In this document: positions 1 through 5,029 of the stretch, one piece after another
How the letters are laid out: each line of letters starts with the position of its first letter
Numbering within the stretch: the first letter of the stretch is position 1
DNA from: Betaproteobacteria bacterium
GTDB taxonomy: Bacteria > Pseudomonadota > Gammaproteobacteria > Burkholderiales > SG8-39
DNA length: 5,972 nt
Assembly (NCBI GenBank): GCA_004298295.1
Contig: SCUH01000272.1
Span: 1-5,972, forward strand
Direction: 5' to 3'
The notes under the pieces: generated by a model
What the model saw: only the letters and a program-made list of their open reading frames with translations
What the model was told of the DNA's origin: nothing
The model's database searches: none
Position numbers and translations under genes: made by a program

Positions 1-677
1 GCACCGATCGCCACCAATATCAGCATCGCGGCGGCGGCTGTGGCTTGAACCGGACTGCGCCAGCCGGCAAAGCGGAGCATCAGCAGCGCGATCGGCACAA
101 ACCAGATCGTTGGCGGCAGCTCGAAATAGCTCATCGCCGCGAAGGCCGCGATGCCGGTCAGGCTGCCCAGGACGTCCACGCTGTAGGCCATGACGCGGTC
201 GGGGATGGCATCGAACGCGCGGCCCATCACCTGCCCCAGGCCCACGAAGGCCAGTGCAATCAGGGCAAAGAACGCACCGCCCACCACCCACATCGGGATC
301 ACCCAGCGACTCGGGTCGGCCAGCCGGTATTCGGTGCCGAAGTAAATCAGCTGGGGCGATGTGTGCTGATTGCCGACGCCGATGGTCACCTGATCCACCC
401 AATGCCAATAGAGCAGATGGGTGGCGATTGCCGCCGCCAACGAGAGCATCGCAAGGGGCAGCGCGGCCTGCACCAGGTTGCGTGACCCGCGGGCCGCCAG
501 CAGGCCGACGCTCATGCCGAGGAAGGATGCGAGCAGCACGATGTTGGTAAAGAAGGTGAGAAACACCACGGTGCTCGCGAACCAGCGAATTGCCGCCAGC
601 TCGAAGAACAGGATCAGAAAGCTGACCAGGAACAGATCGAGCAGCGGACGCCGCGCTGCGCCCGCCGCGTCATTCAT
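1..677 (-). CDS. Membrane spermidine-synthase-like protein, N-terminal part (partial)
   Basis: This minus-strand frame is open for 225 codons from ATG 677 to the window edge, where the gene is cut. The translation is strongly hydrophobic, with likely membrane helices near residues 12-30, 36-60, 69-90, 126-147, 164-184, 190-203 and 211 onward. The first helix carries LFFELAAIRW, followed by NIVLLASFLGM. A later AYSVDVLGSLTGI segment resembles the membrane half of proteins annotated as fused MFS/spermidine synthase, in which a polytopic domain precedes a SAM-methyltransferase-like aminopropyltransferase fold. That catalytic half would lie outside the window, so the reaction cannot be judged and these proteins are often not true spermidine synthases. 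The start overlaps the end of the permease gene by 8 nt and has a good GGAGG site, which indicates membership in the efflux operon. The frame is certain; the family call is from remembered motifs and is moderate. Confidence 0.72.
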   Translation of the reverse strand, partial: MNDAAGAARRPLLDLFLVSFLILFFELAAIRWFASTVVFLTFFTNIVLLASFLGMSVGLLAARGSRNLVQAALPLAMLSLAAAIATHLLYWHWVDQVTIGVGNQHTSPQLIYFGTEYRLADPSRWVIPMWVVGGAFFALIALAFVGLGQVMGRAFDAIPDRVMAYSVDVLGSLTGIAAFAAMSYFELPPTIWFVPIALLMLRFAGWRSPVQATAAAAMLILVAIG

Positions 678-1902
678 AGCGCAGCGCCTCCACCGGATTG
701 AGCCGCGCCGCCTTGCGCGCGGGGTAGAAGCCGAAGAAGACGCCGATGGCGAAGGCGAACGCCACCGCGAGCACCACCGCCTCCGGCGAGAGCACGATGC
801 GCCAGCCGGCGATCTGGGCGATGCCGAACGCGGCGCCGACGCCGAGCGCGATGCCGGCGAGGCCGCCGATCAGCGAAAGCGTCACTGCCTCGACCAGGAA
901 CTGCCCGAGGATGTCGCGCGTGCGTGCGCCGACCGCGCGCCGCAGGCCGATCTCGCGCGTGCGCTCGGTGACCGACACCAGCATGATGTTCATGATGCCG
1001 ATGCCGCCGACCACCAGCGACACCGACGCCACCGCGGCGAGCAGCAGCGCCAGCACGCGGCTCGAGGCCTCCTGTGCCGCCGCCACTTCCTCGAGGTTGC
1101 GCAGCGAAAAGTCGTCGTCCTGCCCGGGCTGCAGGCGGTGGCGCTGCCGCAGTAGCGCCCGCACCTGCTCTTCGGCGGCCTTCATGTCGTTGCCCTCCGG
1201 CACCTTGACCCAGATCGTGCCGACGCTGCGCTGCTTGGCGAGGTTGGCGGCGCCGAGCACGCGCTTGCGCGCCGTGCTGATGGGCATGATCACCAGGTCG
1301 TCCTGATCCGACCCCATCATGCTCTGGCCCTTGCCTTCGAGCACGCCGACGACCGTGAAGGGCACGCGACGCACGCGGATCGACTGCCCCACCGGGTCGA
1401 CGCCGCCGAAGAGCTGGCGGGCGACCGTCTGTCCGATCAGGCACACCTTGGCCGCGCCGGCGATGTCGGTGGCGTCGAAACCGCGGCCGGCGGCGATCTC
1501 CCACTGGCGCACCTCGAGGTATTCGGGCGTGACGCCGAAGATGACGGTGGACCAGTTCTGGTTGCCCCACACGATCTGTGCCGTGCCGCGCAGCGCCGGC
1601 GCCGCCGTGACCTCTGGGATCTCGCGCGGAATCGCCGCGGCGTCGTCCTCGCTCAGCGTGAGATTGGAGCCGAAACCCATGCGCACGCCGCCCGAGGTGG
1701 TGGCGCCGGAAAGGATCAGCAGCAGGTTCGAGCCGAGCGAGCGGATCTGCTCCTCGACGCGTGCCTGGGCGCCCGAACCGACCGCGATCATCACGATCAC
1801 CGCACCGACCCCGATGATGATGCCGAGCATGGTGAGCAGGCTGCGTAGCTTGTTGATCGCCAGCGCGCGCAGGGCGACGCGCAGCAGCGCGAAGAGGTTC
1901 AT
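670..1902 (-). CDS. macB: MacB/FtsX-type ABC transporter permease
   Basis: This 410-residue inner-membrane permease corresponds to the membrane half of MacB. An N-terminal helix (about residues 21-42, beginning LRSLLTMLGIIIGVGAV) is followed by a large periplasmic MacB core domain (about 45-280). Three C-terminal FtsX helices follow at about 283-309, 335-360 and 375-393. Family hallmarks visible are GGIGIMNIMLVSVTERTREIG, with the coupling segment RAVGART just after it, and the terminal FGFYPARKAARLNPVEALRYE. Proteins of this class do not pump by moving substrate through the membrane themselves; the ATPase drives periplasmic movements that push substrates through an adaptor and an outer-membrane channel. 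The ATP-binding domain, fused in classical MacB of about 650 residues, is here encoded by the preceding gene, with a 4-nt ATGA overlap. A GGAG about 11 nt upstream may serve as its ribosome-binding site. The substrate is unknown. Confidence 0.93.
   Translation of the reverse strand: MNLFALLRVALRALAINKLRSLLTMLGIIIGVGAVIVMIAVGSGAQARVEEQIRSLGSNLLLILSGATTSGGVRMGFGSNLTLSEDDAAAIPREIPEVTAAPALRGTAQIVWGNQNWSTVIFGVTPEYLEVRQWEIAAGRGFDATDIAGAAKVCLIGQTVARQLFGGVDPVGQSIRVRRVPFTVVGVLEGKGQSMMGSDQDDLVIMPISTARKRVLGAANLAKQRSVGTIWVKVPEGNDMKAAEEQVRALLRQRHRLQPGQDDDFSLRNLEEVAAAQEASSRVLALLLAAVASVSLVVGGIGIMNIMLVSVTERTREIGLRRAVGARTRDILGQFLVEAVTLSLIGGLAGIALGVGAAFGIAQIAGWRIVLSPEAVVLAVAFAFAIGVFFGFYPARKAARLNPVEALRYE
687..691 (-). 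promoter_or_regulatory. Ribosome-binding site for the membrane protein gene
   Basis: On the minus strand GGAGG lies 9 nt upstream of ATG 677, inside the last codons of the permease gene. This is the clearest Shine-Dalgarno sequence in the window. It fixes ATG 677 as the start over the out-of-frame ATG at 673, whose frame closes after a few codons. Confidence 0.7.
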
Positions 1903-2633
1903 GCGTGCACGGGCTCCGCGGCGAACAGGTGCGCCGCATCCAGGGGCTGGTTGGCTTCGTCGGCGACGACCCGCCCGTCGCGAAAGCGCAGCACGCGGCG
2001 CGCGAAGCGCGCGATGTCGTTCTCGTGCGTCACGATCACCACGGTCATGCCGGTGCGGTTCAGTTCCTGCAGCAGCGCCATGATCTCGAGGCTGGTGCGC
2101 GAGTCGAGCGCCCCGGTCGGTTCGTCGGCGAGGATCAGCTTGGGCCGCGTCACCAGCGCGCGCGCGATCGCGACGCGCTGCTGCTGGCCGCCGGAGAGCT
2201 GCGCCGGCTGATGCTGCGCGCGCGCCGCCAGGCCGACTTTGGCGATCATTTCGGTCGCCCGCAGCCTGCGTTCGCGCGCCGCGATGCCGGCGTAGACCAG
2301 CGGCAGCTCGACGTTCTCCAGCGCGCTCGTGCGCGGCAGCAGGTTGAAATTCTGGAACACGAAGCCGACGTAGCGGTTGCGCACCTCGGCGAGCGCGTCA
2401 TCGCTCAGGTTCGCGACCGGCTCGCCATCCAGCAGGTACTCGCCGCCGCTCGGCCGGTCGAGGCAGCCGAGCACGTTCATGAAAGTCGATTTGCCAGAGC
2501 CCGAAGGACCCATCACGGCGACAAAATCCCCCGCCGTGATCTGCATCGTGACGCCGTCGAGCGCCCGCACCTCGGTGTCGCCGACCCGGTAGATCTTGAG
2601 CAGGTCGCGCGTCCGGATCAGTTCCGTGCGCAT
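1899..2633 (-). CDS. macB: MacB/LolD-type ABC transporter ATP-binding protein
   Basis: This is a complete 244-residue cytoplasmic ATPase with all the motifs of an active ABC protein. Walker A GPSGSGKST is at 42-50, the Q-loop glutamine at 94, the signature LSGGQQQR at 146-153, Walker B LILADE with catalytic Glu at 166-171, the D-loop ALDS at 175-178 and the switch His at 203. It belongs to the MacB/LolD/FtsE branch, which energises FtsX-type permeases. It equals the N-terminal half of classical MacB, and the downstream gene supplies the membrane half. The start ATG 2633 shares its A with the macA stop (TGATG), and there is no strong Shine-Dalgarno sequence, so translation is probably coupled to macA. 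The function in efflux is inferred from the flanking adaptor and permease. A LolD-like lipoprotein role is less likely because the adaptor is of MacA type. Confidence 0.94.
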   Translation of the reverse strand: MRTELIRTRDLLKIYRVGDTEVRALDGVTMQITAGDFVAVMGPSGSGKSTFMNVLGCLDRPSGGEYLLDGEPVANLSDDALAEVRNRYVGFVFQNFNLLPRTSALENVELPLVYAGIAARERRLRATEMIAKVGLAARAQHQPAQLSGGQQQRVAIARALVTRPKLILADEPTGALDSRTSLEIMALLQELNRTGMTVVIVTHENDIARFARRVLRFRDGRVVADEANQPLDAAHLFAAEPVHA

Positions 2634-4192
2634 CAGAACAGGCGCGGTCCGGCCGGGCCGCCCGCTTTCTTCTCGCCGGCCCTTTCCAGCGCGCCGAGAA
2701 TCACGCTGTCGCCTTCCTTCAGCGGCCCGGCGACGATCTCCGTGCTGCTGCCGTCGGAAAGGCCGGTGCGCACCTCCACCGGCTTGGGCTGGCCGGCGTC
2801 GCCCGGCACCCAGACGCGCCCCGTCGCGGCCGCCGAGCCCCGGCCGCCCAGTTCGCCCAGCAGCCGTTCATAGGCCAGCTTCTGTTCCGGATTGAGGATG
2901 TCCGCGATGCGCGCGCGCGACTCGGCACGGATGCGCTCGACCTGCTTGCGGCGATCGCCTTCATTCGCGAGGTCGCGCACCTGCGCCGTCTTCTGACGCA
3001 CGTCCTCGAAGAGGCTCTCCAGCTTCACCTTCTGGGATTCGTCGGGCTTGAGCTCCTCGAGCAGCCTTTGTCGGAACTGCTGCGCGGCGGCGGCGCCGGC
3101 CGGCTGCACCGGCGCGGCTTCCGCCGCAGTTTTGGCGTCCGCGGAGCCCGCCGGCCGGAAGCGCAACGCGGCATTCGCGACCTTCAGCACGCTGCCGCGG
3201 CTGTCGACCACGACGCGCACGTTGGCGGTCATGCCCGGCAGCAACGACAGGTCCGCGTTGGCCGCGGAGATCACGACGACGTAGCTGACCACGTTCTGCA
3301 CGGTCTGCGGCGACTTGCGCACCTGGCGGATCTCGCCGGCAAAATTGCGCCGCGGGAAAGCGTCGACCGTGAAGGTGGCGGCCTGGCCTACGCGCAGGCG
3401 GCCGACATCGGCCTCGTCGATCGCCGCTTCCACCTGCATGTCGCGCAGGTCCTTGGCGATCGTGAACAGCACCGGCGCCTGCAGGCTGGCCGCCACCGTC
3501 TGCCCGGCGTCGATGTTGCGGAGGATCACGGTGCCGTCGACCGGCGCGCGGATCACGGTGCGCTCGAGATCGACCTGCGCCTGCTGCAACAGCGCCTGGC
3601 GCTGCTTCACGGCGGCCTGCGCGCTGTCGACCTGGGACAGGTTCACCTGGATCTGGGCTTCGACCGCCTTCTGCTGCTCGCGCGTCGCGTCGTACAGGGT
3701 GCGCGCGCGGTCGAGTTCCGCCGGCGAGAGATAGTTCTTCTCGACCAGCGACTGCTTGCGCTCGAGGTCGCGCAGCGCATCGGCGAGCTGCACCCGGACG
3801 CGGCCCAGTTCCGCCTGCTGCGCGGTGTGCGCCGAGCGCGCCACGGCGACCGCGCTGTTGGCTGCATCGAGATCGGCGCGCGCACGGTTGACGCTCAGCT
3901 CGAAGGTCGCCGGATCGATGCGCGCGATCACCTGGTCCTGCTTCACCGGCGTATTGAAATCGGCAAAGATCTCCTTCACCTGGCCGGATATCTGCGACCC
4001 CACCTGCACCGTCGTGACCGCGTTGAGCGTGCCGCTCGCGACGACCACGGCCTGGATCGGCCCGCGCTCGATCTTGCCCAATCGATACTTCACTTCACCC
4101 GAGGCGTTGCGCTGGCTGTACCAATACCATCCGGCCGCGCCTGCGGCGAGCACAACGATGGCAACGCCGAGGCGCGTCCAGCCGACTTTCAT
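2633..4192 (-). CDS. macA: MacA-like periplasmic adaptor with an extra helical segment
   Basis: This is a membrane-fusion (adaptor) protein of 519 residues anchored by one N-terminal helix (about 7-25) with the rest in the periplasm. The first lipoyl half is at 62-94 (VGSQISGQV), a coiled-coil hairpin rich in Ala, Gln and Arg runs from about 95 to 210, and the second lipoyl half is at 212-240 (TVIRAPVDGTV). The beta-barrel spans about 245-335, and a membrane-proximal domain at about 458-500 ends in GPLKEGDSVILG. It would link the ABC ATPase/permease pair to a TolC-like outer-membrane channel, which is not encoded here. MacA relatives usually have about 370-400 residues. The excess comes from residues about 350-455, an Ala/Pro-rich linker followed by charged helices containing LKPDESQKVKLESLF and ILNPEQKLAYERLL, resembling the LTxxQ helices of Spy/CpxP proteins. 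ATG 4192 is the only sensible start because the membrane anchor follows at once. No ribosome-binding site precedes it, probably because of the adjacent insertion. Confidence 0.92.
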   Translation of the reverse strand: MKVGWTRLGVAIVVLAAGAAGWYWYSQRNASGEVKYRLGKIERGPIQAVVVASGTLNAVTTVQVGSQISGQVKEIFADFNTPVKQDQVIARIDPATFELSVNRARADLDAANSAVAVARSAHTAQQAELGRVRVQLADALRDLERKQSLVEKNYLSPAELDRARTLYDATREQQKAVEAQIQVNLSQVDSAQAAVKQRQALLQQAQVDLERTVIRAPVDGTVILRNIDAGQTVAASLQAPVLFTIAKDLRDMQVEAAIDEADVGRLRVGQAATFTVDAFPRRNFAGEIRQVRKSPQTVQNVVSYVVVISAANADLSLLPGMTANVRVVVDSRGSVLKVANAALRFRPAGSADAKTAAEAAPVQPAGAAAAQQFRQRLLEELKPDESQKVKLESLFEDVRQKTAQVRDLANEGDRRKQVERIRAESRARIADILNPEQKLAYERLLGELGGRGSAAATGRVWVPGDAGQPKPVEVRTGLSDGSSTEIVAGPLKEGDSVILGALERAGEKKAGGPAGPRLF

Positions 4193-4198
4193 GACAGC

Positions 4199-4221
4199 GT
4201 ATGAAATTGGTATGAAATTGG
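4199..4221. repeat. Tandem 11-bp repeat, two copies
   Basis: GTATGAAATTG occurs at 4199-4209 and again directly at 4210-4220, followed by one more matching G. The second copy runs into the GGGGTCAG core of the left inverted repeat. It lies 7 bp from the macA start codon, in an AT-rich pocket unlike the surrounding GC-rich DNA. The duplication may have arisen with the cassette insertion or may be part of its end; a protein-binding role is also possible but nothing shows it. Confidence 0.75.
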
Positions 4222-4227
4222 GGTCAG
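4205..4227 (+). repeat. Left imperfect inverted repeat of the HEPN/MNT cassette
   Basis: Read inward, this end is AATTGGT (4205-4211), a 4-nt spacer, then AATTGGGGTCAG (4216-4227). The opposite end of the module has the same two blocks in inverted orientation with a 1-nt spacer, so 18 of 19 aligned block positions match. The repeat stops 7 bp before the antitoxin stop codon and begins 12 bp from the macA start codon. Confidence 0.7.
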
Positions 4228-4234
4228 AGTAAAT

Positions 4235-4576
4235 CTAGGCGAGCCAGACCGCCTCGCGCGCGATCGTGCGCGCGATTCCGGTCGGCTCGCCACGCAATCC
4301 GGCCCAGTGCGGCTCGTCAAATACGATGACATCGGCCGGCACGGGGAGCCGCGACACGTCGAACCGGCAATCGCTCTCGCCAGCCCGGACGATCACCACG
4401 AAATCCAGATCGCTGCCCACACCTTCGTCGCCTCGCGCGTACGAACCGAAACATCCGATCCGCGCCACGCGCGCGTCGCGCGAGCGCAAGTCCTGTGCCC
4501 ATTGCCGTGCGGCAGCGAGCACTGCCTCGCGATCAGGCCACTTGAGAACGGGCGAATGTAACGATCTCACCGGCAT
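4235..4576 (-). CDS. mntA: MNT-type nucleotidyltransferase antitoxin
   Basis: This is a small protein of 113 residues from ATG 4576. It contains the minimal nucleotidyltransferase signature GSYARG at residues 44-49, followed by SDLDFVV from 55 with the two metal-binding aspartates. ADVIVFDE at 81-88 probably provides the third carboxylate. In known HepT/MntA pairs this protein neutralises the HEPN RNase by adding AMP to it. The start choice rests on an AGGCG site 7 nt before ATG 4576; a TTG two codons earlier is also possible. The gene overlaps the end of the HEPN frame by 44 nt, which fits co-translation as a toxin-antitoxin pair. All key residues are present, so it appears intact although its partner is frameshifted. 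It could also be described simply as a nucleotidyltransferase-domain protein. The antitoxin role is inferred from family and context. Confidence 0.87.
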   Translation of the reverse strand: MPVRSLHSPVLKWPDREAVLAAARQWAQDLRSRDARVARIGCFGSYARGDEGVGSDLDFVVIVRAGESDCRFDVSRLPVPADVIVFDEPHWAGLRGEPTGIARTIAREAVWLA

Positions 4577-4917
4577 ATTCAATCGCCTGGCCGCTCTGCA
4601 GCGGCCCGTAGTGCTCGAAAGGCGCGCCTTCGGTATGGCCGTTCACGTAGCGCGTGGCCACGTAGAAATTGTCCAGCACTTGCGCCTTCTCGATCAGGTT
4701 CGCAGGGACCGCGAGCGGCAGTTCGGCGAGCAAAGTTGCCACGACGTGGCCCCACGCATCCTGTCCCTTTGCCAGGTGCAGGCCCTTGACCGCTTTCTCG
4801 GCCGCCTGCTGCGCCGCGAAGCATGCCCACTCGTGCCTGCCCTTCGCGGCGCGAAGCACGCGCTTGATCGAGATCGCGGTCGGCTTGGACGAGCCAATCT
4901 TTCGAGCGATTCGGCAT
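4533..4917 (-). pseudogene. hepT: HEPN-domain toxin gene with a 1-nt frameshift
   Basis: A HEPN protein of about 127 residues is encoded in two frames. The N-terminus runs from ATG 4917 (MPNRSKDWLVQADRDLDQAR, then ASRREG). The rest continues one frame over as RHEWACFAAQQAAEKAVKGL and on to the TGA at 4533-4535. The switch is at the GGG of 4840-4842, where one G is in excess; reading GG instead restores a normal HEPN protein. Without correction the first frame ends at about 4579 with unrelated sequence. The joined protein has the expected all-helical composition and an Rx4H motif (RYVNGH, about residues 89-94), the usual RNase motif of HEPN toxins. Its position just before an MNT gene is the classic HepT/MntA arrangement. 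The break may be a real inactivating mutation or a sequencing error. A shortened product from GTG 4859 is possible but would lack the first helix. No Shine-Dalgarno sequence is visible before ATG 4917. Confidence 0.82.
4584..4588 (-). promoter_or_regulatory. Probable ribosome-binding site of the MNT gene
   Basis: AGGCG on the minus strand lies 7 nt before ATG 4576, within the HEPN coding frame. The spacing favours ATG 4576 over the upstream TTG at 4582, which would be only 1 nt from this site. Confidence 0.45.
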
Positions 4918-4957
4918 GGTGGAATGTTAGCGGAAAAGGGGCGGGCGCGAGCTTGCG

Positions 4958-4977
4958 CTGACCCCGATTCACCAATT
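4958..4977 (-). repeat. Right imperfect inverted repeat of the HEPN/MNT cassette
   Basis: Read inward on the minus strand, this end is AATTGGT (4977-4971), one G, then AATCGGGGTCAG (4969-4958). It mirrors the left repeat at 4205-4227 except for one base in the second block and a 3-nt longer spacer there. It sits in the gap between the soxB stop and the HEPN start, 41 bp from the latter. Confidence 0.7.
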
Positions 4978-5029
4978 CAGCGAGCGCGCCTACGCCCTGC
5001 GCCGGCGCGAACGCCAGTCCTGGCCGGGC

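Larger units (their letters stand above)
4200..4977. mobile_element. Putative inserted HEPN/MNT toxin-antitoxin cassette
   Basis: The two genes of the HEPN/MNT module are enclosed by inverted repeats sharing AATTGGT and a GGGGTCAG core. The sequence CAGCG occurs immediately outside both proposed ends (4195-4199 and 4978-4982), as a 5-bp target duplication would. The block separates soxB from the efflux operon, and its left end lies almost on the macA start codon. No transposase is encoded, so the element would have to be moved by an enzyme supplied elsewhere, or be a relic. GGGGTCAG-type repeats next to small accessory genes are something I recall from other proteobacterial genomes, but I cannot verify a family here. 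The gene content is certain; the mobile nature is inferred. Confidence 0.5.

Noticed and set aside
421..2083. Several plus-strand and second-frame open frames over the permease and membrane protein genes
   Set aside because: They overlap strongly supported minus-strand membrane proteins and show no hydrophobic segments, motifs or ribosome-binding sites of their own.
1905..2873. Long plus-strand open frame of 322 codons opposite the ATPase and adaptor genes
   Set aside because: It is antisense to genes with full family motifs, its composition is rich in Arg, His, Ala and Asp without any domain pattern, and it is a typical GC-rich shadow frame.
3068..4204. Plus-strand open frame of 378 codons opposite macA
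   Set aside because: It mirrors the macA codons, has a low-complexity Arg/His/Leu composition and no recognisable motif. It is an artefact of high third-position GC.
4836..4848. Programmed frameshifting in the HEPN gene
   Set aside because: Joining the frames needs a +1 shift at CGAAGGGCAGG, and there is no slippery heptamer, rare or stop codon in the shifted position, or obvious downstream stem. A mutation or sequencing error is simpler.
4925..4930. TAACAT as a -10 promoter element for the HEPN gene
   Set aside because: It matches a -10 box in part, but no -35 element lies at suitable spacing and it is only 7 nt from the start codon, so it is too weak to annotate.
4945..4958. Near-palindrome GCGCGAGCTTGCGC as an operator
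   Set aside because: It is short, imperfect and GC-rich, and it occurs once. It abuts the right inverted repeat and could be part of the cassette end, but no regulatory role can be supported.
4694..4975. A 93-codon minus-strand frame overlapping the HEPN gene in the third frame
   Set aside because: It is rich in Arg and Ser with no HEPN residues. The HEPN sequence is explained by the other two frames and a 1-nt shift.
4978..5029. Possible intrinsic terminator after soxB
   Set aside because: Short GC-rich pairing (CGCGCC with GGCGCG) can be drawn with a 13-nt loop, but there is no T run after it and such pairings are common at this GC content.
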